Notes: a model not told the origin generated them from the sequence alone. Shown: positions 1-10,453, counted from the first letter of the stretch. The stretch: 64,000 bases of DNA from Artocarpus heterophyllus (GCA_025403435.1 CM046338.1:21350392-21414391), one strand, 5' to 3'. Numbers and translations: made by a program.

Positions 1-783
1 AGGATCTTCCTACTGTTAGAGAGGATGAAGTAGATGCTCAGATTTTGCTTGTTGTTGAAGTGTGGAAGCATTTTGACTTCTTGTCCAAGAATTATATTCT
101 GAATGGCTTGACTGGTGCACTTTATAATGTGTATAGTCCGAAGAAAACAACCAAAGAAGCATGGGAATCTTTTGACCATAAATACAAAACAGAAGATGCT
201 CGCGCTAAAAAGTTCATCGTTGGATGGTTCATGAACTATAGAATGATGGATTCCAAGACTGTAATTAGTCAAGTTCAAGAACTAAATCACTCCTTCATGA
301 AATTTATGCAGAAGGAATGGTAATTAGTGAGTCTTTCTAGGTAGCTACAATTATAGAGATGATGCCCCTTGCATGGAATGACTTCAAGAACTATCTAATG
401 CACAAGCGTAAGGAGATGAGCATTAAAGACCTTATTGTTCGACTTCGCAATGAGGAAGACATCGTGGATCTGAGAAAAAGCTATCTAGCAAGTCTGTTGC
501 CAAAGCAAATGTGGTGGAGCATGATAAAAGCTCCAAGAACAAGAAGAACAAGTCAGGGTCCAAGCTGGGACCTAAGGGTGGAATTTCAAAGAAGCAAAAA
601 TTCCAAGGGAAGTGTTTCAATTGTGACAAGGTGGGTCATAAGTTAGCAGATTGTAGGCTGTCGAAGAGGAACGAGAAGAAAAAGGCTAATGTGGTGGACA
701 CTATCACACAAGAAGTGTCAAACATCAGTCTTTCTGTTGTGGTCTCTGAAGTCAACATGGTGGACTCTAACCCGAAGGAGTAG
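1..783 (+). pseudogene. copia-1 gag (UBN2-type) with CCHC zinc knuckle, broken
   Basis: The gag nucleocapsid precursor of the element packages its RNA. The frame open from 45 to 323 reads like the UBN2 gag domain (the AWESFDHKY block). It stops at about 321, resumes after a shift, and the frame 511-783 carries a lysine-rich stretch and the zinc knuckle CFNCDKVGHKLADC at roughly residues 35-48 of that segment. A TAG at 781-783 separates it from the protease. At least one frameshift and two stops make it a pseudogene. Confidence 0.85.
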
Positions 784-1122
784 TGGCTAGACACTGGCAC
801 CACACACCATGTTTGCTGTGATAAAGTTGCCTTTGCTGAACTCATGCTGTCAGATTCTAGGAAGAAGCTATATATAGGCAATTCGGCTACATCTGATATC
901 AAGGGCCAAGGGATGGTATCTCTAAAAATGACATCAGGCAAGGAAGTCAAGCTGTAAAATGTGCTGTGTGTGCCTGATATTCGAAAGAATCTCATTTTAG
1001 GAACTCTACTGAGTTCACATGGCTTTAAGATGGTTTTTGAAGTTAATAAAATAGTTTTGTCTAAACATGGGGTGTATGTGGGAAAGGGATATGTGAAAAA
1101 TGGAATGTGGAATTAAAATACT
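784..1122 (+). pseudogene. copia-1 protease remnant
   Basis: Directly after the stop at 781-783 the frame continues WLDTGTTHHV, the aspartic protease active site (DTG) of copia elements, and later VLCVPDIRKNLI, the typical end of the protease/pre-integrase region. A TAA at 955-957 and another at 1114-1116 interrupt the frame. The active-site triad is preserved, but the protein can no longer be made in one piece. Confidence 0.8.
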
Positions 1123-2095
1123 TTGCGTAGATTAATTAACTTGGATCATATACCCACATCTGATATTAATCCCAAGCATAAATGTGAAATATGTGTAAGG
1201 GCAAAACTAAAGAGATCATCGTTCCAAACGATTGAGAGAAATACTGGGCCGCTTGATTTGATACATAGCGATGTTAGTGACTTAAAATTTGTTCAAACTA
1301 GAGGTGGGAACAAATATTTTGTTACTTTCATAGATGATAACACAAAATATTGCTATGTATATTTGCTTAGGAGCAAAGATGAGGTTATAGAGAAGTTTGC
1401 TCTCTATAAGCAAGAAGTTGAAAACCAACTTAATAAGAAAATTAAGATGGTAAGAAGTGATCGTGGTGGTGAATATATTGAACCATTTAGTAAATTTTGT
1501 GCACAACATGGTATTATTCACAAGGTTTGCCACCCTATTCACCTCAATCAAATGGTGTGACTGAACGCAAAAATCGTACCTTAAAGGATATGATGAATGC
1601 GATGCTGATAAGTTCTGGATTACCACAGAACATGTGGGGGGAAGCCATTTTGTTCCTAATTACCTTTTAAATAAGGTACCCTGGAAGAAAGAAGATAAGA
1701 CCCCTTATGAATTGTCAAAAGGTAGAAAGCCTTCCTATAAATACTTGAGAGTGTGGGGGTGTCTTGCAAAGGTAATGGTACCTACACCAAAAAAAGATGA
1801 GAATAGGTCCTAAAATGGTTGATTGTATCTTTATTGGTTATGCCCACAATAGTAGTGCTTATCGGTTCCTCGTGTATGAATCTAAAAACCCTGAGATTCA
1901 CAAGAACACGATAATGGAATCTAGGAATGCATCATTTTTTGAACATGTATTTCCTTGTAAATCCAAAGAGGATGATCCAAGTTCATCTAAACGAACGATT
2001 GAGACTATTGAAGAAAATAGTTAGGATCAACTAGAAGTTGAAACCGAAAAAGAAGAGAAAGAGCCTAGACGTAGCAAAAGGGCAAGGATAGAAAA
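1123..2095 (+). pseudogene. copia-1 integrase remnant
   Basis: The integrase core is recognisable. IHSDVSDL (first Asp) and RSDRGGEY (second Asp) sit in the frame 1123-1560. The Glu-containing block TERKNRTL follows at about 1561 in a different frame, so a frameshift separates the DDE residues. The C-terminal part (1797-2024) includes the CIFIGYAHNSSAYRF block usual in copia integrases. Stops before and after confirm decay. Confidence 0.85.
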
Positions 2096-2966
2096 GTAAT
2101 TTGGACCAGATTTTCTGACCTATATGCTAGAGGTTGAACCTCAAACTTTCAAAGAAACTATAAGCTCATCTTAGGGTCCTTTATGGAAAGAAGCTATAAA
2201 GAGTGAAATTGATTCCATCATGTAGAATCATACTTGGGAATTAGTGGACCTTCCTCTAGGAAGTAAACCGCTAGGTTCTAAGTGGATTTTCATATAGAAA
2301 ATGAAAGCAGATGGAACAATTGACAAGTATAAGGCTAGGCTTGTTATAAAAGGCTATAGACAAAAGGAAGGCCTTGATTATTTTGATACTTATTCTCCCG
2401 TGACGAGAATAACCTCCATTAGAATGATTTTGGCGATTGTTGCTTTGCAGAATCTTGACGTACATCAGATGGATATAAAGACTACTTTTCTTAATGGAAA
2501 TCTTGAAGAGGAAATATATATGGAACAACCTGAGGGTTTTATTGCTCTAGGACAACAAAGGAAAGTCTGCAAATTGGTGAAGTCTTTGTACGGCCTTAAA
2601 CAAGCACCAAAACAATGGCATGAGAAATTTGACAGTGTAATGATGTCAAATAGTTTCAAAATTAATGAGTGTGACAAATATGTTTTTGCCAAAAGTACAA
2701 ACGATGGATATGTCATTCTCTGTCTGTATGTAGATAACATGCTAATTGTGGGTAGCAATGATCGGATGATCAAATCTACCAAGGATATATTGAACTCTAG
2801 GTTTGACATGAAAGACATGGGACTTGCTGATATAATTTTTGGAATTAAAATCAAAAGGCCGCCTGATGGACTCATTTTGAGTCAGTCACGCTATGTGGAC
2901 AAGATACTTGACAAATTTAGTAAAAATTACACTAGCGTGGCCAGAACACCAATTGATATTAGTTAA
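2096..2966 (+). pseudogene. copia-1 reverse transcriptase remnant
   Basis: The frame 2301-2966 is the longest intact part of the element. It carries the KARLVIKGYRQKEGLDY and DVHQMDIKTTFLNG blocks and the LYGLKQAPKQWHEKF block. The catalytic box reads YVDNML where the family has YVDDML, so one of the two metal-binding aspartates is replaced by asparagine. This alone predicts an inactive enzyme. A TAG at 2298-2300 cuts off the N-terminal part (2150-2297). Confidence 0.9.
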
Positions 2967-3640
2967 TATCTGTTCAAAAATAGAGGAGAAAGTATATCCT
3001 AGGTGGAATATGCTAGAGTGATAGGCAGTTTAATGTACTTAATAAGTTGTACAAGACCAGATATTGCCTACGTTATTAGTAGTCTAAGTAGATTCACGAG
3101 TAATCCAAGAGATGACCAATGGAAAGCAATTGTTAGAGTACTCAGAAACTTAAGATACTCGTGATTATGGGCTACATTATACAAGAGATCTTGCTATTCT
3201 TAAAGGGTATTTGACGCATGTTGGATATCTGATATGCAAGATTCTAAAGCTACAAGTGGATATGTATTCACTTTGGGAGGTGCAGTAGTTTCATGGAAGT
3301 CCTCAAAGTAGACGGTAATAACCAGATCCACTATGGAATCTGAATTTGTAGCCTTAGATAAAAGTGGTGAAGAGGCTGAATGGCTAAGGCATTTCTTGGA
3401 GGATATTCCTGAATGGTCTAAACCTATGCATACATTGTGATAATCAGTCTGCTATTGGTAAGTCAAGATATATACGTCGTGACATAATACCGTTAGACAA
3501 CTGATCTCGACTGGAGTCATGACAATAGACTATATAAGGTATAAAGAGAATATTACGGATCCGTTAACTAAAGGACTGAATAGAGATCAAGTTAAAAAAA
3601 CATCAAGAGGAATAGGACTTAAGCCCATAAAAGAATAGGT
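2967..3640 (+). pseudogene. copia-1 RNase H remnant
   Basis: Short frames read [19 protein letters not shown] and [20 protein letters not shown], then STMESEFVAL, the classic copia RNase H blocks. The end reads ENITDPLTKGLNRDQVK, the usual C-terminus of copia polyproteins. Several in-frame stops (for example about 3162-3200 and 3309-3311) and small deletions break the domain. Confidence 0.85.
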
Positions 3641-4229
3641 CAAAACAGTGGAAACCCAACCTTGTTGACTGGAGATCCCAAGATCTAGGTTCAATGGGAT
3701 AACTAAACTAAGTAGACCGAGTGGGATCATTGTGGGGGTTACCCCAACCCATTCCTATAATAAAAACAGTGATACCCATAAGGAAAGGTTAAGCAGCTTG
3801 CTTTTAATGATTCTTATGCATCAAATATGATAGGAATTCGAGCGGAGTAGTGTAGGTTACTCTAAAAGTAAGAAATCACCTATGTGAGAGAGAAGTGGGG
3901 CTGCTTCAAGGAGAATTGCTAGGGCTCAATTCTTTAGAAACTCTTGCAGAATCAGGGAAATGTTTATGGCCAAAATGAACATAACCATGAGAACTAAAAC
4001 TGTGTCTTAAAAAATACTTGTGTGAGGTATGTTATTGTTTATACAAATGACAGAACAGTTTAAGGACATCGCGTCTACTAGTCAGCCAGTAAAGTAAACA
4101 TACTTTCACAAAGAAAGGTTCAAGAGTTAAAGCCTACCTATCCTATGCAGGTATTAACCGTAGAACTCTATCACCATGTAGTGTCTTTGTTTTCTCTTGT
4201 CGTCAATCAATTTCATTCATGTGAGGGAT
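3641..4229 (+). other. copia-1 non-coding stretch between pol and 3' LTR
   Basis: About 590 bases with no usable open frame lie between the end of RNase H and the LTR. Clear similarity to 42840-43329 and 44236-44320 shows that this stretch belongs to the element family and is not a chance insertion. The last nine bases, GTGAGGGAT, are purine-rich and form the plus-strand primer site next to the LTR. Confidence 0.7.
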
Positions 4230-4744
4230 TGTTAGGAAAAATGGTTAATAACTATTTTGAGGAGCCATTTTGAGACATAATTTTAAGAGGGACCCACTTT
4301 GTAAAAGTGATGGGTCTTGGCGGATTTGTGTTCTCCGTCGCGAGAAGATCGAAATCATATATTTATATGCTCAAAATGGTAATCGGATGAATGATAAATT
4401 GATGCTCAAAGTGTGCCCATTGACATTTGAATTTGTTGGAAAAAAAAGCGTAAATGTGGAGTCCCACATCGATTAGGTGTTAAAGCTTGACATCCCCTGA
4501 CATGTATAAGTACTAGAGAAGTCCCACATTGGTTAGGCACAAAAGTTTGATATCCCTGACCTGTATAAGTACTAGGGACTTTCTCTACATCTAAATACCA
4601 AAAAAAAAAAAAAATTACACACAAAAATAACACATAGTTTTTTTTCATCTTGTTTTCGAGTTTTTGTTCTCTTCTTCTCGAGTCTTTACCATCGTCTGTT
4701 GTCGTTGTAGATGATGTATCTTGGGAGTATATATATTTCTAACA
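4230..4744 (+). repeat. copia-1 3' LTR (515 bp)
   Basis: It begins TGTTAG and ends CTAACA, a perfect six-base terminal inverted repeat with TG...CA ends, directly after a polypurine tract. A second, 5'-end copy of this LTR lies at 63079-63337. A target duplication cannot be tested because the element's left end is outside the window. Confidence 0.88.
4456..4588 (+). repeat. tandem duplication of about 65 bp inside copia-1 LTR
   Basis: Two head-to-tail copies share the blocks AGTCCCACATYGRTTAGG and CTGTATAAGTACTAG (with small differences). The second copy starts near 4522. It is not visible in the truncated LTR copy at 63079, which ends before it. Confidence 0.75.
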
Positions 4745-4750
4745 TCTCCA

Positions 4751-4848
4751 TCACTTGTCCAGTACCAAAACACTCTGTATTATCACCTGTCTAGTACCAA
4801 AACACACTATGTATTATCACTTGTCCAGTACCAAAACACTCTGTATTC
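4751..4848 (+). repeat. three tandem copies of a 32-34 bp unit
   Basis: The unit TCACTTGTCCAGTACC plus AAAACACTCTGTATTA occurs at 4751, 4783 and 4817, with spacings of 32 and 34 bases. It begins seven bases after the copia-1 LTR. No function can be inferred. Confidence 0.85.
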
Positions 4849-5165
4849 AGGATAGAAAATCAATTCTGCCTAGAGGAATTAGTGTAGTTTTCTCATCACA
4901 AATTAAACTGAAGAAAAAAAAAATAGCTCTAAAATCCAAATTAGTTATAGCTATTATGTATCTAAAAATTTTTTGTGAAAACAAATTTTAGATATCATGA
5001 AAATTCTCTTATTATGTTCCTAGAGGCCAAAAAAAAAAAAGAAAGAAAAGAAACAACATTAGCCAGCATTATTAGAAAATAACCAATTAAAAAAAGGAAC
5101 TATATTTTACGGTGCATTAATTATCAAGATGCATATTTTGATGATCAAAATCGTATAATTCTACA
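4849..5165. other. AT-rich stretch, no gene seen; possibly intron 1 of the FHA gene
   Basis: No frame resembles a protein. If the exon at 5225-5486 belongs to a minus-strand gene, this stretch and the copia element would lie in its first intron or replace the rest of the gene. Confidence 0.4.
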
Positions 5166-5224
5166 CTATATGGTTAGAGGCAAGCAAACGAAAAGAGAAA
5201 AAAAGAAAGAGCTTACTAACCAAC

Positions 5225-5486
5225 CAACAGGTTCCAGGAGCCATCTATCTGTAGTAGCAAGGTATGCAGGAGGACTTTGGGCCTCAGAATTTGAAAAAAC
5301 AACACTTGATTTTTTCAACTGTCTTGCCTTAATTTTCACACCTTGAAACTGCATTAAAATAATGGTCTTATTGGAAACATTAGGGACAAAACTAGAAGCG
5401 AAAAGAGAGGCTCTGGTATTAAAACTGGTTAACAATTGAGGCTTTGGAAGTCTGGCATGAGACAAAGATTGAGCTGCTACTTCCAT
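5225..5486 (-). CDS. exon 1 of a probable plastid FHA-domain protein gene (partial)
   Basis: The frame starts at an ATG at 5486 and gives about 87 residues. The N-terminus is rich in Ser, Ala, Leu and Arg with few acidic residues (MEVAAQSLSHARLPK...), like a plastid transit peptide. It ends in DRWLLEPVG, which resembles the sequence just before the FHA domain in plant plastid FHA-domain proteins, as I remember that family. A GT donor follows at 5224-5223 (GTTGGTTAG), with other GT sites a few bases on. The FHA domain itself (a phosphothreonine-binding fold) should be in later exons. None is visible between 5224 and 4745, where copia-1 begins. Either the gene continues left of the window past an intronic insertion, or it is broken. 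The family call rests on a short segment and is tentative. Confidence 0.45.
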
Positions 5487-5597
5487 TTTTGCATATTTGT
5501 TAATAGCTTTTTTTTTTCCTTCCCTAAGAGTGGGAGAGATACTCTTTCTTTGGTTTTAGGATGGATATTGGATAAAGGGTTTTTTTTTTTCTTTTGG

Positions 5598-5603
5598 CAC
5601 GTG
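5598..5603 (-). promoter_or_regulatory. G-box CACGTG upstream of the FHA exon
   Basis: A perfect CACGTG lies 112 bases upstream of the ATG at 5486. G-boxes bind bZIP and bHLH factors and are common in promoters of light-responsive plastid-protein genes. A single six-base match is weak evidence. Confidence 0.35.
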
Positions 5604-5769
5604 TATTGAGTGTGCGGCAACCATTTAATGCACTGACAGGGACATGGGTAACAAAATCTTCAAACTGGCTATTCTACTTTACTATTCTAGGTCCAACCAC
5701 AAGGTACAAAAATAGAAAAATAAATCATGAGAGTAAAACAAAAAAAAACAAAACAAAACAAAAGAGATA

Positions 5770-7560
5770 AATTTTATTTTTACTTCCTAAATTTTGATTA
5801 GTTTGTCATCTTATCCCATGCTTTAAAAACTAATATACATACTTTTTGAATTTTATAATTTTCAAAACTAATATATACAGCCCTTGAACTTTATAACGTT
5901 AGTAAAAAAAAAAGGCCCTTTAAACTTTAAAATGTTAACGAAAATACCTTTTTTTCAACATTTCATTCATAAAGTTTACTTTTGTCCCTCAAATTTTTTT
6001 CTTCTTGTCTCCTAAACTTCAAAAATTGATATTTTTACCCCTAAACTTTTTTTATTCTTTAGTCAACAATTCTTTATATAAGTCAAAACTTAAATTACTC
6101 ACTCAAGAGTCTTGAATTGTGAACTGAGTCAATAATTCTAACCCGACTTTTTGGTTTTGTGTTTTTTTTAAAAGGTTGTGTCTTTTTTTAAAAAAAAATT
6201 ATGTGCTTATTAAATTTATGTAGAAGAAACTGAGGGCAAATATTTTATAGTAAAGAGACACTTCACTAGATTTTTGGCATTCATTCGCCTCTTGCTAGAC
6301 TTTTTGTGTGTGTGTGTTCTTGTTTTTCCTTAGGTTTTAAGTGTTGGGTGAAATGTAGAAGACTATTATAGCTAAAAACTATCAAATACTTTAATGAAAA
6401 CGTAGTACAATGTAATAACCAAACCAAAAATGTATTAAAATTAGTAAAAAAAAACATGCATTACAAGCGAAAAAATGACATCTATTTGGCATAAAAATAA
6501 AAATAAAAATAAAAAAATAAACTGTACGAAAAAAAAGTGAAAAGATTATATATATAAATATATATATTAGGCTATTATATACTATAACAAATATGGGTAT
6601 CAAATAAAAAAAAGTGCGTCTAATTGTTAAAAGATCACATGATTTAAATAAAAAAAAAAATTATTTATGATATTTTTAACTTTTGTCAAGAAGCACAACA
6701 AATTTCCCAATACTCATTCTCTTCCACTTATTGTTGTCTCTTTTCTCTTTCTTTCTTTTTTTTAAAATACAAGATTTTTAAAACAAAGTTAAAAATATCA
6801 GGAAATTAAAAAGAAATCTTAAAAAAACAAGATTTACTGACTTTTATCCTCCTCCTCTTATAATTGCCCCTCCCAAACTTATCTCGGTTTTAGGTATTAT
6901 ATGAAAACTGGAAGACCAACGTAGATACTTAAAAAAAACATAAATATAAAATGCTTTAATAAAAGATGTATGTTCAATTTCTTTTACAAACTACATCTAA
7001 TGTAGTAATAAGAAAAAATATTCAAATATGTGTGTATATGTATAAGTCTATATAGGCCTATATAAAATATTTTTAATAAAAAGAGGTAGGGTGTTCGACA
7101 AATATGATTAGAATCAACTTTTTAATTAGAGCATAATGTAAAACTTTTACATGTTATAATAAAAAGCAAAAAATTGTTACAATGTAAGGCTTTTCACATA
7201 CTATAATGTTTTGAACCAAAAAATTAATTCTAATAATGCTTGCCAAACACCCTAACAATACAAAAAAAACTATTATTTAGTTGAGAAATCTGAGTTTTGA
7301 CTTGTGTGAAAAATTATTAACTAGAAAAGAAAATGAAAAAAGAAATTTAGGAGGTAAAAATACTAGTTTTAGAAGTTCAAGGGGTAAGATGACATAGTTA
7401 TTAAAATTCAAGGGGGTAAAAATAACTTTTTTTAGGCAGAATATTATAAAAGGGAGCATTTTTGCTAATATTTTAAAGTTCAAGGAGTATGCATGCTAAT
7501 TTTCAAAGTTTAAAGGTAAAGTAACAAACTAACTAAATTTCAAGGGTAAAAAATTTTATA
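5770..7560. mobile_element. long inverted-repeat element (LIR-1), about 1.8 kb, no coding capacity
   Basis: The left arm (about 5770-6120) and the reverse complement of the right arm (about 7270-7560) share ordered blocks such as TTAGTTTGT, CTTGAACTTTA and GTCAAAACT. They are imperfect arms of roughly 300 bases. No transposase frame lies between them. This looks like a non-autonomous foldback or MULE-like element. A target duplication was not found, so the ends are approximate. Confidence 0.5.
7089..7252. mobile_element. MITE-like element, 164 bp
   Basis: It starts GGGTGTTCGACAAATAT and ends in a near-exact inverted copy (...GCTTGCCAAACACCC), about 25 bases on each side, flanked by TA on both sides. 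It lies inside LIR-1. Related ends (GGGTGTTTGG or similar) occur at 16328 and 55128. Non-autonomous; no coding frame. Confidence 0.65.
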
Positions 7561-8394
7561 AAAAAAATGATACAATCATAGTGTAATAACAACGTAACAA
7601 TTTTCATATTTGGCACATCATATTTGTGTTTAGTACCCTAACAACTTTTTATCATTTCTTTGGCAGTAAATGTATGTATGTATAAATGGATTGAGATTTA
7701 TTGAGTAACCATATTCTCATTCATTTTTTTTTTGGGTGCGCTAATATCAAATAATTGTTGTTCTAGAGCTTGTTGATGCATGTTCTTAAATTTTGATAGG
7801 ACTCTCCACTTGGCCTAGAAAGTGTCAGTGCTAAACAATATAATAATAAGACCATCTTTTATATAAATATTAATGTCAGTAATAATATTATATTTACTGT
7901 TAAAAAGTATAAAAATAACATATTTGATATATTACTCTTTTATACTCCAATATATATGCTATTTCTTTAAAAAAAAAAAACATAATGCTATTTGAAATGT
8001 CATTTTCACTTTTTTTTCATAATAATTAAACTTTAAAACTCATAAAAATTAAATTTTAATAATAAAAGAATTACGAAATAATAATTTTGTAATAATTAAA
8101 GTAAAAAGTGAATCAATCAACCAATATGAATTAAATGCTAAATATTTTCCCCCGAATTTAATATATAACAAAGAGCTTTTTTTAATAACATTGAAATGCT
8201 AAAATTATCAACGACATATCAATTTAGTATTACACCAGGGATTCTCTAAGCAATTATGTTGATCATTTGCCAGTTCAGCTTATCATCAAACTACAATCTA
8301 TGATATAATGCTAAACATCACAACACTTTCACCCAACTTCTCACTACAGAAACAAGCAATTAGTAGTGAAAAGATCAAAGAGGGACAGAAAAAC
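7561..8394. other. AT-rich intergenic stretch, no gene seen
   Basis: No frame, repeat with clear ends, or RNA gene was recognised. The part nearest 8394 should hold the 3' UTR and poly(A) site of the minus-strand reductase gene, but no single signal stands out. Confidence 0.5.
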
Positions 8395-9750
8395 TTAGAA
8401 AGTTGAAACCTCCCTCTGCCTCCCCACAATATTACACCTAATCAAACTCCCAATAGTATTAAGCAACATCTTGGCATCCTGCCATCTATTACCCTCCGCT
8501 AACCTCTTGTACAAATAGCTCTCAAACGACATGCGTTGCACGTACTCATCATCACACAACTCCACCAAAGCCTCCCTAGCGGCATTGCTCCCATAAAACA
8601 CATTCTGCAACAAATCCAAAACCTTAAATGTGGCAACATACCTGCCATCCCACTCCTTCAAATACTCCCTCCTAAGATCGGCCTCGCCGACCATTCTCAC
8701 TCCGCCCTCCGACGCCCTCACTATCCCTTCCCCGCACATCCGCCCCGACTTGGCCGCAAAATAAATTCCCTCGCCCGAGCACTTGGTCACATACCCCGCT
8801 GCATCCCCCACCAATGCAACCCGCCCTTGAATCCGTACGGGTCTCGGGTGTTCGGGTATCGGGTGGGCCTCCACTTTAATGATCTTCCCGCCACTAATTT
8901 TGGTCCGGGCCCTCGCCCGAATGGCCTGTTGGTACAACTTGATATCCCGCTTGGCCCGAACCGTACCCGTGCCCACTGCCACGTGGTCACATTTTGGAAA
9001 CACCCACCCATAAAAATCAGGCGACACGTCGTTTCCTACGTACATCTCCGCGAGATCTTCGTAATATTTCATTTTCTCGCCCGGGAGTTTTATTCTCTCC
9101 TGAAATCCGATCGCGTACGCGTAGTCTCCGGCCCCGATTGCCTTCGCAACTCGGCTGTTGGCCCCGTCGGCGCCGACGACTACGTCCACCGCCAGCTTCT
9201 CCTTTCGGCGAGAGCTTTCTCCGGCGAGGTAGTGAACCACGTACGGCGACTTATTCGACTCCGGGATCTCGAGATCCGTGACGAGCGAAGGGATTAGGGT
9301 TGCGCCGCTTGACTCGGCGCGGCATCGGAGGAAGGAGTCGAGGACCTCGCGGCGGAGCATGGCGATGAATTCATGAGGCAGCAAGGTTTTTCCGAAATCG
9401 ACCTCGAGGTTCGACGGCGAGAAGATCTTCATTCGCGTAACGCGGCGGTCGATCAGGTGAGAAGGGATTTGGAACTCGTCGAGCATGCAGAGCGGGATTG
9501 CGCCGCCGCAGGGCTTGGCGCCTGTGGGAGCTCGTTCGAAGAGGAACGTATCGACCCCGCCGGCGGCGAGGGCTTCGGCGGCGGAGGATCCGGCCGGACC
9601 GCCACCGATCACCGCGGCGCGAAGCTTGCGGCCGGAAATCAGCGGCTGCTGTCCGGAGTTAGTGGTCGAGGCCGCCATTCGAGGGCGGCGGGAGCTGGAG
9701 AGAGGGGCTCGAATCGAGAGAGAGAGCGTGAGGTGGAGTTGTGCGGCCAT
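8395..9750 (-). CDS. CHLP: geranylgeranyl-diphosphate reductase, chloroplastic (CHLP-like)
   Basis: This flavoprotein uses NADPH to reduce the geranylgeranyl chain (free diphosphate or chlorophyll-bound) to phytyl in plastids, supplying phytol for chlorophyll and tocopherol. The 451-residue frame is a single exon. Residues 1-40 are Ser/Ala/Arg-rich, as in a transit peptide. Residues 47-54 (VIGGGPAG) are the FAD-binding GxGxxG loop. KPCGGAIPLC (79-88), the GADGANSR block (193-200) and VALVGDAAGYVTKCSGEGI (311-329) are hallmark CHLP motifs. The start at 9750 sits in a good context (CCATCCATGG). Length fits the family (about 450-470). It is much more GC-rich than its surroundings. The C-terminus ends REVSTF and diverges from what I recall of the usual CHLP tail, so it may be a second paralog. 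No stop or shift is seen. Confidence 0.93.
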   Translation of the reverse strand: MAAQLHLTLSLSIRAPLSSSRRPRMAASTTNSGQQPLISGRKLRAAVIGGGPAGSSAAEALAAGGVDTFLFERAPTGAKPCGGAIPLCMLDEFQIPSHLIDRRVTRMKIFSPSNLEVDFGKTLLPHEFIAMLRREVLDSFLRCRAESSGATLIPSLVTDLEIPESNKSPYVVHYLAGESSRRKEKLAVDVVVGADGANSRVAKAIGAGDYAYAIGFQERIKLPGEKMKYYEDLAEMYVGNDVSPDFYGWVFPKCDHVAVGTGTVRAKRDIKLYQQAIRARARTKISGGKIIKVEAHPIPEHPRPVRIQGRVALVGDAAGYVTKCSGEGIYFAAKSGRMCGEGIVRASEGGVRMVGEADLRREYLKEWDGRYVATFKVLDLLQNVFYGSNAAREALVELCDDEYVQRMSFESYLYKRLAEGNRWQDAKMLLNTIGSLIRCNIVGRQREVSTF

Positions 9751-10044
9751 GGATGGTAGTTAGGGTTTCTGAGTGTTTGGACAGTGAGAAAATGAAAATA
9801 GTTTTCTCTATAATCGAGTGGTGGATATATGAATCTTTTATTGAATAAAGTTGAGATTTACTCTAATTTATTGCTCAAAGGGACAAAAGGCAACAGAAGA
9901 TGGGTTCGTTTCTCGAGAAACTTTTCCCGTTGAAGAGCTTCTCCACATAAGCTCTCGTGGGTTTCTGTTGGAGTTCTATTGCTGAGTGTAGTTTCATCCA
10001 TGGAATACCTAAAATTAAAAAATAAAAAAAAAACGCGCGTTTAA
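9751..10044 (-). promoter_or_regulatory. 5' UTR and proximal promoter region of the CHLP-like gene
   Basis: About 295 bases separate the start codon from the GC-rich hairpin element. I saw no convincing TATA box. The assignment is positional only. Confidence 0.35.
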
Positions 10045-10324
10045 TGTTGAGGTGTTGAGATCTCCGACCAGAGTCTAGCAGGCATCTCGAACGTATTGTC
10101 GGGAGGCTGCTCGGAAAGCCTCCACGTGGATTTGCCTCCCGCGGGTGAATTGGTACCTAGAGGACATCTTAAGACCCTCTTATTCAAGAAGATACAGGCT
10201 CAACTCTCAAGGGACACGCTTTCCCCGCGGGAGGCAAATCTTTGTGGAGGCTTCTTGAATAGCCTCCCGATAATGCGTTTGAGGTGCCCATCAGGCTTCG
10301 ACCGGAGATGTTAACACCTCAACA
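10045..10324. mobile_element. 280-bp GC-rich inverted-repeat (hairpin) element
   Basis: The left end TGTTGAGGTGTT is mirrored by AACACCTCAACA at the right end. The arms stay paired for about 100 bases each, including TCGGGAGGCT and GATTTGCCTCCCGCGGG against their inverted copies. A nested short hairpin (GGAGGCT...AGCCTCC) lies inside the left arm. No target duplication is visible. It could be a foldback MITE or a young small-RNA-producing hairpin. It lies upstream of the CHLP-like gene and downstream of the GDSL pseudogene. Confidence 0.8.
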
Positions 10325-10453
10325 GTATGTATGTATGTTTGTTCACATCAATCAAATTACATTGCTGAAATTCTCTCAACAACGGAACGGTTGAGACATT
10401 AAGGAAAACGACAACAAAAAGGAAATGCCGATGCACTGTGGTTAATAGAATAC

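Larger units (their letters stand above)
1..4744 (+). mobile_element. copia-1: Ty1-copia retrotransposon, 5' end outside window, decayed
   Basis: Domains run gag, zinc knuckle, protease, integrase, reverse transcriptase, RNase H, then 3' LTR; integrase before reverse transcriptase is the Ty1-copia order. The 5' LTR and leader lie left of the window. Stops and frameshifts break the frame many times, so the copy cannot encode its own enzymes. A polypurine tract (GTGAGGGAT, 4221-4229) precedes a TG...CA LTR. Two further pieces of the same family lie at 42775-44340 and 63079-63337. Identification from domain motifs is firm; the lineage within copia was not assigned. Confidence 0.93.

Noticed and set aside
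8536..9297. Long plus-strand open frame (253 codons) opposite the CHLP-like gene
   Set aside because: It is the shadow of the GC-rich minus-strand gene. Its product is Pro/Arg/His-rich and resembles no family.
10096..10314. 72-codon plus-strand frame in the hairpin upstream of CHLP
   Set aside because: It lies wholly inside the inverted repeat and has no homology that I recognise.
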